Part shown: in pieces, positions 1-12,151 of the stretch
Layout of the letters: each line of letters begins with the position of its first letter
How positions within the stretch are numbered: the first letter of the stretch is position 1
Translations under genes and position numbers: made by a program
Assembly (NCBI GenBank): GCA_914767715.1
Contig: OU612072.1
Span: 23,498,001-23,562,000, forward strand
Direction: 5' to 3'
Origin: Membranipora membranacea
Lineage: Eukaryota; Bryozoa; Gymnolaemata; Cheilostomatida; Membraniporidae
Length of the DNA: 64,000 bases
The notes under the pieces: model-generated
The model's database searches: none
What the model saw: the letters and a program-made list of their open reading frames with translations, nothing else
What the model was told of the DNA's origin: nothing

Positions 1-50
1 ATTCGCACACAATGTAAGGGTGGGCAAGCTAGGCTATTGTCCGGAGAGCT

Positions 51-140
51 CACCTCCTTCAGCAGCATGGGTAGTGACCGGGATTCATACATACAAATCT
101 CAGATTGAGAAGCTTGAATCCTAACCACTACACTACCCTG
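51..140 (-). repeat. degenerate tRNA-derived SINE-like fragment
   Basis: Read on the minus strand, a box-A-like stretch (TAGTGGTTAGGATTC) lies about 35 bases upstream of a degenerate box-B-like stretch (TATGAATCCCGG). The spacing suits a tRNA-derived promoter, but the cloverleaf is not convincing. Similar pairs occur elsewhere in the window, so I read this as an old SINE piece rather than a tRNA gene. Confidence 0.35.
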
Positions 141-268
141 TCTAATTGTGCCCCTGTATTTATCCTTGAGTGTATGAATAAGAATATTATGCGCTTTATA
201 CATTTACATTTGGTTTAGAGCGAGCGCCTTCTGTTATGGTAAAACTGTAACGCAATTTTGTCTTTTAG

Positions 269-3200
269 AGTTTCGATACAGGTTATGGTTCAGGAGTAGA
301 TCGGTACAATAGCTACATTGCCGATGATCACACTGAGGCCCAAGCAGATCAAGTATCAAAAAAGAATCCTGTGTACACTCAAAATCAGGCAAGTCATTAT
401 ACCATATCAAATCAATGTCTACAGAGAGATTGAATGTCATCAGGTTCTGAAAAGCATATTAAGACAGAAAATTTGTTTCTTGGCTTCCAATTCCTTCCAA
501 AAAGGCAGAAAACAGTAATTTATATGATTTTCAAATGCTTTGATCCCAAGATATCATTCATCTCTTTGTGAAAATATGGACAATAACTTTTCGCTATTTC
601 CAAGAAGGATAGTTGCACTCAAAACTTTCTGAACAACATCTAGCAATCACTCCTGTATTATATGAATGTTTTGATGGTAAATCTCAGGAAAATGAGATTT
701 AAACCACTGCTGCCACAGCCGGACTTTGACCAGCAGAGCCACCAGACATAAATTTAAATAGAGAGTTGTGGCATCAAAACATCTAGCCAGTAGCTTTGCA
801 TGGAATTATGAGCTCTCAAAAAGTATAGGGAGTAACTTCTTCCCCAGCCGTCCGCCGTCCGCCGTCCGCCGTAAGTGATGACAAAAGTTGACACTGACAC
901 CGATTTCAGTATTTCATGTTCCCTCATAGGACAGATTGCAGTATTTCATGTCCCCTCATAAGACAGATCGCGTTTATGAGGGACTGATTAGTGTGTGAAT
1001 TACTCTACTTTCGATCTTCATCCATCAATAATACTGCCACATGTCCCCTGGTCTTTGAATTTTTGGTAAGGACCCTATGATATTAATATGTGCCTAAGAT
1101 AATAATGAGGGATTTATTGAACCACTGCTGCTACACAGGCAAATGTGTGACTAGGCGTTGACGTCATTTCTTTTAACAAGTAAAACGATAACTGCCAACA
1201 TTTTTTAGCTAGATAAGTAATTTCATATCCTGATTTTGACTGTCAGTTTGTGCAATATTTTTTGTCCGACCTGTGTGCTGTAGATATACCCTATGTCGCA
1301 ACGGTTTCTTGCATGCAGAATCCAAACACTCTTCAAAAGTTTCCTTCTCCCTTAATCAATAAATATTGATAATATCGTTGTCAGGGTTCACAAAATGGTC
1401 AGATATCAGAGAGCGGAGCCATACCGAAATCTACTGCACGCATATCTAAGAGCAAAGCTGATTCCAACCATCGAGTGACAGACAACCTACTAAATCAACA
1501 GTGTCAGAAAGGTGGGTTTGTAATCCCCAACTCTAAACACGATTAGTGTTTGGAGTTGTTTTATTTTATTTTATTTTATTTTTTTATTTTATTTTCTTAT
1601 TTTATCTTATTTTCTTATTTTATCTTATTTTATGATAACAGGTGCGAATAGACATCTTATAGGGGACTTCAGACAACTTATGCGGCAGCTGGGCCCTATT
1701 CTTGCACACAATAAACACCTACAGTTTTGCCCATCCAGCTTCAAATATTGTCAAGTGAACTAGATTTATACCTGATCTTCTCTTTTGGAGTAGTATGAAC
1801 ATCAGCATTTGATGCTATCACATAGAAAACTTCCAACAGCCAGCACAAGTATTTTGGCTTTTTGTAGCCATTATTTTGAAAATCGCTAAATGCAGCTGGT
1901 CTAACCTCAGTGATTCTATCATGCTTAGTTTGTTTTGATGCACTTTGGACAAATCACTCCTGAAAATTGCTAGATGCAGCTGGTGTCACCTATTTTACTA
2001 TATGATTGCTTCATTTTGAAGTCTCCCTCCTTTCTTCAAAGCAACTTAGTAAGGCCTAAGTGCCTTGGCAAAATGTTTAAAACTTGGTTTAATAGAAATA
2101 GCAATAGTTAAGATTTTTCCGATAGAAATTTCTATGGTTCAAAGGCTAATCTCTAATTCCTTTTTGTTAAATTCTGAACTTCTAAGAGCCACACCCAAAA
2201 CTAATTATAACACAGCCAATAGCCCAGCTGCAACTATTGTCTTGGTGAACTTTGAGCTTCATGAGCCATGAACAAAGATCATAAAAGCAAGGAGTAACTT
2301 TTGTTACTCTTTGATATAGGCCATTGAAACTGCTCGCTAGCTACAGTTAATACACTGAACTGCTCATATCCTTATATATGTTCAAAAAGAGAAATTTGGT
2401 ACCGTCTCCCTTCTCTATTTCATTTTGGGCACCCAGTTCCACCCAGTTTCCACTCACTTCTAACACTTCCCACCCCTAATTCCACCCACCCTTGTTTTGC
2501 AGTTCTGATTGGAAAAAGCTATTCCAATTACAATATCAAAGAGTCTTGAATAGGACCCAACAAATCTCTATCCTGCTCTAATTTACCAGCACATGTATTA
2601 CATTTCCATATTGCTTTTCATCTACTATAGGTACTGCTATATTTCATATATAAATTTATCTCTGACTGCCTCTTAGTTTCTTCTTGCTGTTTTCATTCTA
2701 CTCATTGTATTCATCATAGTCTATGAGTGGCACTTGTCGCTATAGCATGATCAGACCTCTATATCTCTATTATCATTGCGATTACCTTATGAGCTGCAAA
2801 ATAAGCTGTGGGCACAATTTGCGTTAGTCAACTTGTCAGATTGTAGAATTTTACACTGCTAGTCCCTATTGTTGAACCAGGGAAAATTATCCCTGCAGTT
2901 GCCCAATCTCCAGTTGTGGGAGAACAACTCCGAATACAGGCAAATGGATCAAACTTGATCTAGCGTCACTCTGACCGATGAAACAACCCATTATCTGACC
3001 ACCTGAGCCGAGCAGCTTTGCATCTTTTCGGTGAGGTCTCTTATCGTATCTCTATTGTACGTCTACCCCAAAACCTGGATGTTTGTCAAGGCTTGACTGA
3101 ACAAAAACTCAAGGGGGGCAGTCAAACTTTGCCAAAGACTCAGTTTTTGTAGAAGACCTGTGATATGGTCCAAATATAACAACGATATGAAGAGGCAGTT

Positions 3201-6200
3201 TCTTCTAATAATCACCCATAATTGACACGCCTCAGCTTTTCACTGAACATATTGCTGTTGCTAACATACACCCCCTCATACTTTTCCTATCCCTACCTTC
3301 CACCACACCATGTGTGAGTTGGGTCCCTGAGGTGTCAGTTCTAGTAGCTAGCGTTGATTATAACCTCGAGAACAAAGAGTATAAGGTGAAGGGAATTTGT
3401 AGCTAGCAATAATTACTAAACTAAACAATAAATTCTTTTTTAAAGTTCTCACCTTCACAAGTGAGAATTGGTGCTAATTAACATTAAATCATTCCCCAAC
3501 TAGATAAACTAAACCCTAGTTAACAATATATTCTTCTATGATGATGGCTATAGTTTGTTTTACCCATTCATTTGTAGCTTTATTTAACATACACCATTTA
3601 ATGTTCACCTTTTTATTGATGGTTCTTTGTGTATAGCCAGTGAAAACATTAACAACCGGGTGAGTTATATATTATGATAAAGTTGTGGCCTTATGTGTAC
3701 ATATGTAGATGCCTATTCAGTTTGAGTGATTTTCGTTATTACCGGGTAACAAACATCAGTGATAAGAATTTTTCTTACAAGTCAGTAACATAGACATCAA
3801 TTTTTACGTCAAGTTTGATAGGGTTGTTCCATGGACTTAAAGGGCAACCAAGGTTTCAAACAACTTCTCATTGATGGCCATTGATTAATAGCAGATTGCA
3901 CCTTCTGCATGGGTAAAAAGACCAAATATAATTCGGATGATTATTCAGCCAGAATTCTTGTGAAACATTTCTTCCATCAGGTACTCAAACTCAGCTTAAA
4001 AGAGAATACCACATAGCAGTTTCCTGTTCCTGTAATTATTTAGCCTGTGCTCTATAATTATTACAGCAAAGTCTTGGAACCTCCCCTAAACTGAAGTGTT
4101 ACCCAGCTTAGAGTCAGCAACTACTTTGAGTTTTGCATCGCGTAATGCACAAAGCTGATGCTGCCCAGCACATTATTTGCTACCCATTAATACATTGCTA
4201 CGAAACCTTGGTTGCCCTTTAATATAAACCTAGATAGGACACTTTATGGAGCATTGACGTTGAGGCATTTAATTGCGGGCAACGTAACGACATTTGAACG
4301 TGTAGAAGCAATGATGCTCATTGATTTACCGTCGAAAATCATGGTATTCTGTCGATAACTCAATCAATTTTAATCGGATCTTGAGTTTGAAAATTACAAT
4401 AGATTGAGCAGCTTTGATGCTAATTTTAGGCAAAAGAAGTTTTTTGAAGAAGAAATAGCATCAAGTTGATAACAGGATGCAGCTGATTTTAAAGCAATTC
4501 TCAAATTCAAAGTCCGATCAAAATTGATCGAGTCACGAACAAAAAACCTGGATTATGGACAGTAAATCAATGATATCATCATTGCTTCTACACCTTCCAA
4601 TAAACATTACGTCGCTCCACAATTAAGTACCTCACTTCAGCTGTATATGGTATCTTGTCTAGGTTTATTATTAAGTCTATGGATTGTTCTTACATTGTCA
4701 AGCAGCCACTCACAAGCTACGATACCCAATAATAGATTGGGTACTTTGGCAATACTTCCAGGCTAGTCTTTCTAGGTTAGTTTCTGATAGAACCCCACCA
4801 CTGATTCATTCTGCCTGCAGTGTAACCTTGAGACATAGTCTTTCTCTGCCGCTCAGCGAAGGTGGCACAGTCTCCCATCAAGAAAGGCAGACCACAGAGT
4901 TCAATGTTATGGGATACCAAAGCCAGTGTTCCATAGAGTTAGACCAACATTTTCCAACTGATGAGATTCTACTGGTTTTTCCAATTTGGGTATTCAGTCT
5001 AGGTGGATTATCTCAGGCCCAATGCCGCATAGACAAGCAAATGCCTCAACAGTTCGCACATGCGCAGAGTGCCACTGGTTTTGTATAGACGATCGACGAG
5101 AAATGATTCAGGTTTCTAGAGGTCTCTTCCTTTGGCTAAGGATATGTTTTCAAAACTATATAGATCAATGATAATTGTCCTTGATTAAGATTTTGAATGT
5201 TTTCAATCTATTGCTATCTGAAATATGATATCAAGTTCACTGCCATACCTGAAATCTCTCCAATTTTTAGGCCTTAATTGATTATATAGTGTTGAATACT
5301 CCTGAATATGATACTGTATCCCCAGTCAGTTTCTTCCATATTGATTGACTACCACTGAATGTGTCTATCCAGGCTGCTACAAAAAGTTGAATTTAATCTA
5401 GACAGGTAATGGCTTGTGTTGCATGTGGTTGTTGTCAGTTCAAAATCACTTGGTCAAGCTTGCATCACTAGCCACTGAACGAAGAACCTTGTGAAGAACT
5501 AAAGGACCGTTTACCATAGCATTAGTAGATTATTGATCATCCCAACAACAACCTTCTAAAACTCTGCTAAAACAACTGCTTCATTTGAGTTTTACAAGCG
5601 GTTGGCTGTGTCATTACCGTGTTATTGAACCAACCGAATGGAGGAAACTGTGCATAAATAGGCATGTGCTTATGCAGAGGCTGATGTTATACATGCCAAT
5701 GCCTACAGTTATTGTTTGCTGTCATAACCTATCTCATCTCTATAATTTATAGATAATATATATTTTAGTGACTACTGATCGTGAGTTACTAAGACAACAC
5801 AGGACAGCTGGCAATGATGACACAAGACAACCCCAAATACTCCAAAAGTGAGTTATCAATGTAGATTACCCTTTTGCTATATAGGTGGTGTGTTTTGAGC
5901 TCCTGTAATGATATATTTTCCTCAGTAGACAGTTTGATGAACTCAGATTTAAGCATAGTTGTCCCCTCTCCATTTAGGTACTCATAGCGCGTGCAGTATT
6001 CGAAATTGGAGCTGAATTGAGCTTATCTTGAAAACCATTAGTCATAAGGAAAAATCAGTTTTCTTAATTCAGCAACTGCACCATTGAAAACTTATGTGGA
6101 CATTGCTTGGGAAATAATTTTGGTATTCGGACTCTAGGTTAAAGTATCAGACAACCACAAAGTCATATTTTGATAGTTGATGCGTAATGATATACTCCTT

Positions 6201-9200
6201 CTTAAAGAGGGGGTACGGGTCAGATTCACTTTCTCCCGTCCCTATCCAGGTTGATAGATCACCCAATTACGATTATGTACATGTGCTCCGATTTGCCGCC
6301 AAATACATCATAACAAGTTGTTTATATTTATAAGCAAGAATATTATGTCATATGCAGGACTCTCATAAGCAATGCCCTATCAATCAATAATGACTGATTT
6401 ACATTTAGCGATTTTTCTCAGTAATTTAATATTTAGTATTTTTGAAAATCATTATAACTACACATTCCGCAACTATAATTGACTCGTAGTTTTGAAACCT
6501 AATTTTCCTTTTTAGAAGAAAATTAGATGTAAAAAAGTGTAGGAATACAATAATTTTTAGTTCCGCTTATAGTTAAATTACAGTGTCACAATGTGTGTCA
6601 AAGCAGGTGCACTGCATAATATTGATTTTCGAATGAATTATAAATCAATATATCATTAATCATCATGCTTAACGCTATTACCCTATAGGAGTTTAATTTA
6701 GATAGAGTTTAATTTCGCTTCTATGGTGAGTGTGTTTAATTTAAGATACACTAAATTTCGCTAGTAGGCTTACTAGCGAAAATTAAAAAAAAATGTCCAA
6801 GTTGGGATTCGAACCCAGGGCATAACCCTCCATCTGATTGCAAGGCAGACACTCAGACCACTACACAACACTGCCTTGTATGCGTAGGTAAGGTGTATTC
6901 CTGTATAAATGTACATTGTTTATGAAACTGAGTTGTGTTTATTGCTTAGGAAGTAATTTCCGCTATCATAAAATTTCGCTACTTAGGCAAAAAACGCGAA
7001 AAGCGAATCCTAAATGCCGCGAAAACTAAACTCCTATAGGGTAAATATGGCTCAATGCAGCCTGTCTTGACAAGACATGCTATGCTCCGTGTTATTACCG
7101 TGATCTCATAAGTTTTTAGGATTTAATTTTGAGCATAGCAAATTGGTAAAAGTAAGTCTCATAAAAAAAATTTTGGTCCATATTATTACTCCCCGCACAA
7201 GTAAATCCCTGTAGATAGACTACCAATGTCTACAATTAATGCTGGATCTGAATTACACTCCATCTTTAATTTTCATGTTATAAATAATTATTAAATTAGA
7301 AAATTTTAAATATTTTGATTGCAAACTCTCTTCAACCATTTTGTTTCAGTAACAGTCATACCCAGTATGATTGGCATCCGCATATATGGCAACCTATCAC
7401 CACATTGCATTTGATGGCACCCGACTTCCTTTTGGAAGGATTTATTCCAGCCAGCTCTAAAACCTTTTTTAGAGACAAACATCTATTACATTATCACAGC
7501 GATCAATTAAGACAAAAAATCACTACAACTTTTAACTCTTTACAAATTCAGATTCGCTCAGCAACCAAACTTACTCATTTTAAACAACAACTATCAAAGC
7601 ACTTTAAATCCTATTAATTTTTATTACTTGTGTATTTTTTCTTTTTCTCTCTGCTTTAGTTTTTTTTTTCTGTCACTGCATGAAAAATATTCCTAAAGAT
7701 GATTGTAGATTGGCAATAAAAGTATAAATATATTGGCCAAGTGTAAATACTCTCAAAATAAATATATAATTGGGAAAATTCAATGTATGAAAGGATTTTT
7801 TAGTAGAACGAGAGCAATTCTCTTTTGTCTTTTATAATGTAAACTCATAAACAGTCATCTCAATTACAAAATCATCTACAAAAACAATATCATTGCTTTC
7901 AATGAAAGATAATTACTCAATTTCTATGAGATTATAAACAAAGCATAGCTTCTCAATTTAATCCATTTTATTGCAGCCATGTTTCCTATCTGAGAAGGCA
8001 AATTGCAAGTGGATTCATATTTAGTTGTGCCAGGGTTTTCTGCTTCTTTGAATCAATTTCTGACTGACTGTTGACGAATTCCTTGCAATTGTTCATTGAT
8101 TTTTTCATTTGAGTTGATATTAATCCCTTGTCCCTCCAAGTTTTCATTATGCAGATGCTGAATCTGTGATAGTTTGAAATACACGGTAGGCAGCTCCACA
8201 GTCAAAGCCACATTGACATATCCCCCATAAAAAATTCAAGACCAATAAAGATTAGGAGTTGCTGTCTATAAGTAAAATAGCTTGATAGGTAACATGATTA
8301 TCCATCTTCAGTTTGAATTAAAATCTGATTCACGAAACTAAAAAAACTGAAAAAGAGCATATTGGTGAAAATGACGCCAGTATTTATCTTTGTACGAAGT
8401 TCAGGAGAGGACAAATTTTAGGAACTTGACTGGTTTTCTGATATGTGAAAAAGAGTGTTCAATCATGGATAGCCTAAAAATCTCCTTTCAAGATGTTTGA
8501 GCCCTCATATTAAGAAAAATTAAAACATTGGTGGCAATCCAAAAGTTTGTTTTTCTCTGTCCAATTCTATTGCTTCTATTAACATGTGATTAACAGTGAC
8601 CAAATTCTCAATGGCTTAGCTGAGGATGAAAGATCAGATGTAGATACAGATGGAGCCAACGCCCTGCAATATGCTATTCGAGCTAGCGACTCTAACCCCG
8701 TTGCACCTGCCCAACATCCTACCAGTCATCTGTAGGTATTTAGGAAATTTGACCTGCAATATTTCATTATTGTTAAAAATCTACAACCATATTAAACAAT
8801 GCGGGACCTAAGTACTATATTTGTTGACTTTATGCCTATATTATGCACAGTAAATAAGGGGTTGAGCAGATCCTCAAAATACATAGCCTACTAATTAAAC
8901 AATAAAATGATTATGGGAAGATTCCCTAAGTGAGAGGAATTCATAGCTACAAGTACAGATTCAGTGATTTCCAGATAATAAATATGGAAGCCAAATATTT
9001 TACAGGTTTCCTGCTGCAGCTCTGAATGTTGATGTAACAAATAACTCAGGGCGAAGCACTGCATCCAGTACACCACTTGGGTGAGTTGCTGCTAGAACTG
9101 TGATTTTACTATGATCCCGAATGTGAAAGGACCCTCGATTGGCTTGATTTAAACTCAGTTTGCTTGCCTCTCAGTGCTGTGCATTGAAAATACCTTGCAG

Positions 9201-10733
9201 TCTTGAAAAGAGTAGAAATGTGACTTCAAAATAAGCATTGCTAGATATTATTTGATGGACACATAATCATATGTATACCTCGATAATCCTACACATGTTG
9301 TGAGCACTTCTTGTGCTACATATGAGTCTCAACTTTTAAGAAAACTCAGGTAATAGTTCAGTTCTGTTCTGTTCAGTTCATTTAAAGTTCTGTTATTCAT
9401 TTTAACATTGGTTTTTGTCTTTAGTGCCATATCAGCTCAGGATGACCAGTTTATATGGCCAGAAGGCGACTTGATACAAGAAGGGTATGTATCCTGGTTA
9501 TTAAATTCATACACACTATACTGTTTATAAGGTAGAAATTCCATCTTTCAATAGAATGATTCACAAATAATTGGGTATAATTCATCAGGACAAGCCATAC
9601 AATTTAACTTATGGTGTTCAAACTAGAAATAAGAGCAGATTCAGATTTTATCTTGAAGTGTTGTCTAGTCTCTCAGAGGGGTCAGCCGAGGAAACTCAAA
9701 TCAACCTGGATTCAGCTCTCAGGGACCCATAGAACTCAAGCCTTCAATAAAAAAAGTTTTAACTTAGGATCTTTGTTCAAAACAACCCAAAGTATGAATG
9801 AATCAACGTAAATCTGAAAATGTTAATGTTGAAATGGTCTAGATAATAAGCACACTGAATGACATGATACACCCACCATAACCTGAGATGATAATGAACA
9901 GGATGTACATTATGCTTCTTCAATCCATCTGATGAAGAGTGAGCTAGTTGAAATTTTCACCAAATTCACAGATTCTTCACTCTGTCTCATGGATGGACCA
10001 ATATGCCTCATGATTAACATAGAAATTAGCTAGATTTTCCATTACTTTATTGTACCTTGTAGAGTTCACCCAGAGAGTGATATATCTTCCAACCGCAGTT
10101 CCACTGTGAGCTCAGACTTCACCTCAGTGAGCAGGAACGGCAGGCGTCGGACGAGAGGCACAAGGTAATGCTAAGTGTATTCATGTAGTTTTTGCTCTTA
10201 CAATTTAGTTGGTACAGATTAATATGTTGGCTCTGATTGGCTGGGTGTTGTGAAAGAGACGGTGCCAGGTCATTAGGTATTTTTAGGGAAGTAACTTTGA
10301 CCTTGGAATTGGGTAACTTATGATAAAAATGGGATAGAAATGATGAAAAGATGAAAATTTGATCACCAGATGTGGTTACAAACCAACAACTCTAAAAATT
10401 TATCGGGACATATGATCCCTGTGCTTTGTTCATTGAACAGATCGAAGCTTGCCCAAAAAGGTACTTGCATTTTTCAAAATCAGGCAATGCTAAGGTATTT
10501 CCTGTAAGTACCATATGACCTGACATTGGCTCTTTGACTACACCCAGCAAATCAGAGCCAACACATTGCCTACAGATGAATACAAACATAAATATGAGGA
10601 AATCTCTGTGTTTTGCAGATATGACAGGAGAATTGATGAGGTTCTACATCTTAATCGCCAGATTTCACAGCAAAACAGTCTTATTCTACAACAGAATGAT
10701 CGAATTCTTCAACATAGCTTGTCAGCACAATAG
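269..10733 (+). CDS. 3' part of an unrecognised multi-exon gene (eight exons, 270 residues visible)
   Basis: Eight exons join in one frame: 269-388, 1385-1511, 5769-5847, 8597-8731, 9006-9080, 9425-9484, 10063-10164 and 10619-10733, ending at TAG 10731-10733. They total 813 nt, and every junction agrees in codon phase (0,1,2,2,2,2,2), which is the main evidence that the gene is real. Earlier exons lie left of the window. I do not recognise the family. The visible protein is polar and probably disordered, rich in Ser, Asn, Gln and Asp. It has a basic patch (RNGRRRTRG) near the penultimate junction and a Gln/Leu-rich, coiled-coil-like tail (QQNSLILQQNDRILQ). There are no membrane segments or cysteine motifs. 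The first intron starts with GC rather than GT. At the fourth exon I chose donor GTAGGT at 8732, because using the next GT would leave an in-frame TAG. The stop codon is immediately followed by a donor-like GTAAGG, so alternative 3' splicing is possible. Confidence 0.7.
389..394 (+). other. non-canonical GC splice donor
   Basis: The exon ends CAG and the intron begins GCAAGT, which is the consensus for the minor GC-AG intron class. The exon is open only in phase 0, and the exon at 1385 also starts in phase 0, so the join preserves the frame. No nearby GT donor gives an equally good site. Confidence 0.6.
848..871. repeat. short 7-bp tandem repeat (CCGTCCG)
   Basis: Just over three tandem copies of CCGTCCG form a small GC-rich island in AT-rich intron DNA. 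No function is apparent. Confidence 0.8.
1556..1632. repeat. TTTTA-type microsatellite
   Basis: An imperfect array of TTTTA and TTTTATCTTA units lies in the intron just downstream of exon 1385-1511. It is simple-sequence DNA. The rest of the 4.3-kb intron (1512-5768) holds the two MITEs at 3837-4674 and otherwise nothing I can assign. Confidence 0.85.
3837..4222. mobile_element. MITE with 17-bp perfect TIRs and TTAA target sites
   Basis: TTAA (3837-3840) is followed by AGGGCAACCAAGGTTTC (3841-3857). The exact reverse complement occupies 4202-4218, followed by TTAA (4219-4222). The 378-bp body has no coding capacity. TTAA duplication is typical of piggyBac and Kolobok elements, so this is probably a non-autonomous relative of one of them. 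The assignment rests on the target site only. Confidence 0.8.
4219..4674. mobile_element. long-TIR MITE abutting the previous one and sharing its TTAA
   Basis: The two ends are imperfect inverted repeats of about 110 bp. ATAAACCTAGA follows the left TTAA (4219-4222) and recurs inverted before a TTAA at 4671-4674. Deeper inside, GTGTAGAAGCAATGATG near 4299 is matched by its reverse complement near 4577. It is non-coding, with a foldback body of about 450 bp. The left TTAA is also the right TTAA of the neighbouring element, so the two are tandem or one landed in the other's target site. Confidence 0.7.
6681..7041. mobile_element. Tc1/mariner-like MITE (TA target site)
   Basis: CCCTATAGGAGTTTA at 6681 recurs as its reverse complement ending at 7041, and both ends are flanked by TA. 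The 361-bp element lies in the intron 5848-8596 and contains a tRNA-like sequence at 6794-6875. Several short TAATTTCGCT-like motifs occur inside both arms. It has no coding capacity. The TA target site suggests the Tc1/mariner group, with no further support. Confidence 0.7.
6794..6875 (-). repeat. tRNA-like (SINE-type) sequence inside the MITE
   Basis: On the minus strand, a box-A-like GTAGTGGTCTGAGTGT and a near-perfect box B (GGGTTCGAATCCC) are correctly ordered in 82 nt, with a long variable arm between them. The acceptor stem does not pair convincingly, so I call it tRNA-derived rather than a functional tRNA gene. It sits wholly inside the TA-flanked MITE. Confidence 0.55.
7315..7740 (+). 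pseudogene. 3' terminal remnant of a non-LTR retrotransposon ORF2
   Basis: The open stretch 7315-7617 ends in a segment (FNSLQIQIRSATKLTHFKQQ) that looks like the conserved extreme C-terminus of CR1/L2-type ORF2 proteins (WNSLP..IR.A.SL..FK). It is followed by an AT-rich tail containing CAATAAAAGTATAAATA. A similar tail occurs near 31182. Nothing upstream is recognisable as reverse transcriptase, which fits a 5'-truncated insertion. Assignment is by motif only. Confidence 0.45.
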
Positions 10734-11011
10734 GTAAGGGTCAGCAGCTCCTATCATCATACATTATCATCTAATGCGATTCAGTTCAGCGGCAGCCTAT
10801 CATTGCTAGAATACTATGTTTTTATGTTCTTTCCACTCTTAAAAGAACACATTTTTCAGAGAATATGCTTAATTTTCAGGACAATGAGGAGATGAATGAA
10901 TGAATGATAGGAAAGTGGAGGAGACAAACTAAATATATCTGGATGGTATCATAGCCACACATATCTCAAACTTGTGAGCCATAATCATTCATCTCAACCT
11001 ACAATTACAAA
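10734..11011. other. 3' flank of the upstream gene, no further feature
   Basis: Immediately after the stop comes a donor-like GTAAGG, then AT-rich sequence. I see no clear polyadenylation signal or gene before the LINE-associated block begins at 11012. Confidence 0.5.
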
Positions 11012-11235
11012 GTATCTTTAGCATTCGAAGTGTGAGGATGTGCTAATCTTGGCTCTTTAACCTTAATACTATAATTGCTCTTCAGTATACAGTATACTGT
11101 TACATACTCTAACACACATCACAGATTATACTGTCTGTACTACACTATTTACATTTGAGAATATTGTACAAACATTCTGATAAAGTTATAAGGATACTAG
11201 CTGTTGCACGAGCTGGCCCAGGGCGTAGGCCCAAG
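11012..11235 (+). repeat. 224-bp block shared with 26349-26572 (LINE 5' region)
   Basis: The two 224-bp blocks are nearly identical in the same orientation, starting GTATCTTTAGCATTCG and ending GGCGTAGGCCCAAG. Each lies upstream of a copy of the same LINE ORF1, so the block is probably the LINE 5' untranslated or promoter region. Confidence 0.85.
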
Positions 11236-11317
11236 GCTTGTCAGGACTGTTCCAGCTAAATAGTATTCTTTTCCCCGGCCCTGCTGCTGATACCCCCCTC
11301 CAACCCTGATTGGAATA

Positions 11318-12151
11318 ATGGCGTCTGAACATGCGTTAAGAGCCGGATCAACATCTAAGTCGGAGGTGACTCTTACTCAGCTACTAGAGAATGTGACCAA
11401 CAGTGGGAGATATATGGAGAAACAGTTTGATATGCTCAATTCTAACATTGTCCATATTACCAACAGGATCACAGCTATTGAAATGAAACAATCAGATTTA
11501 GAAGCTGCACAAACCGGAAGTACCACCAGGCTCTCGTCAATCGAGTCAAAGCAATCAGACTATGAACAAGCACTGACCTTTTGTGGTGATGAGATCAAGG
11601 ATATTAAAGGCAGGTTGGATGAGTTAGATTTGCTGCGTGATAAGCTGAGTAAGCTAGAAGAAAATCAAGCTGCTGATAATGACAGGGTCAGACAACTCCA
11701 AAGCGATAAATCACTGAAAACACTGAGGATCTGCGGAATACCTAAAACTCATAATGAGGATCTCACATACATCATTTCTAAACTGGCCAGTCAGATACCC
11801 TGCTCACAAATCAACAAGTCAGACCTGGAGACTGTATTTAGACCGAAGAACTCTGATCAATCCCCATCAACCACCATGGTCGTCAGATTTAGCTCACTGA
11901 TCAAACGAGACGAATTCTACAACTGCAGAAAACTACTAGACAAAAACAAAATAACAGTGCAGAAACTTGGCCTTTTGGGTGACAACAAAATATACATCAA
12001 CGAATCCCTGACAAAAGCTGCTAACACTCTATTCTTCAAGGCTAGGCAATGCAAAAAAGATCTCAACTACCAGTATGTCTTCATGCGCAAAACCAAGGAG
12101 TCTCACATGGTCAAGGTCACTGATGACACAACCTTTCAATCTCTATCCTAG
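11318..12151 (+). CDS. LINE ORF1 protein (277 aa), copy 1
   Basis: An intact reading frame encodes the ORF1 nucleic-acid-binding protein of a non-LTR retrotransposon. Residues about 10-130 are rich in heptad-like Leu/Ile positions (TRLSSIESKQSDYEQAL, DELDLLRDKLSKLEEN), predicting a coiled coil. Residues about 135-275 form an RNA-binding-like region with LRICGIPK, then INESLTKAANTLFFKARQCK. This resembles the FP25K-like ORF1 type found in CR1-group LINEs. Compared with copy 2 it lacks seven residues (WTHHGQI) through a 21-bp in-frame deletion. ORF2 should follow at once, but homology stops near 12373, so this copy has lost its 3' part. Whether it is expressed is unknown. Confidence 0.75.
   Translation: MASEHALRAGSTSKSEVTLTQLLENVTNSGRYMEKQFDMLNSNIVHITNRITAIEMKQSDLEAAQTGSTTRLSSIESKQSDYEQALTFCGDEIKDIKGRLDELDLLRDKLSKLEENQAADNDRVRQLQSDKSLKTLRICGIPKTHNEDLTYIISKLASQIPCSQINKSDLETVFRPKNSDQSPSTTMVVRFSSLIKRDEFYNCRKLLDKNKITVQKLGLLGDNKIYINESLTKAANTLFFKARQCKKDLNYQYVFMRKTKESHMVKVTDDTTFQSLS

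Noticed and set aside
2284-2300. CAAGGAGTAAC near 2286, also near 58884 and (inverted) near 40695, resembling the P-type TIR
   Set aside because: No matching inverted partner or target duplication was found at a sensible distance, so they are at most decayed solo ends.
4684-5088. 134-codon open frame on the plus strand
   Set aside because: It has no recognisable motif, no splice context in phase with the surrounding gene and unremarkable composition, and it lies in an intron next to a MITE. Chance remains the best explanation.
6794-6875. Possible functional tRNA gene
   Set aside because: Boxes A and B are good, but the acceptor stem does not pair and the sequence lies within a MITE.
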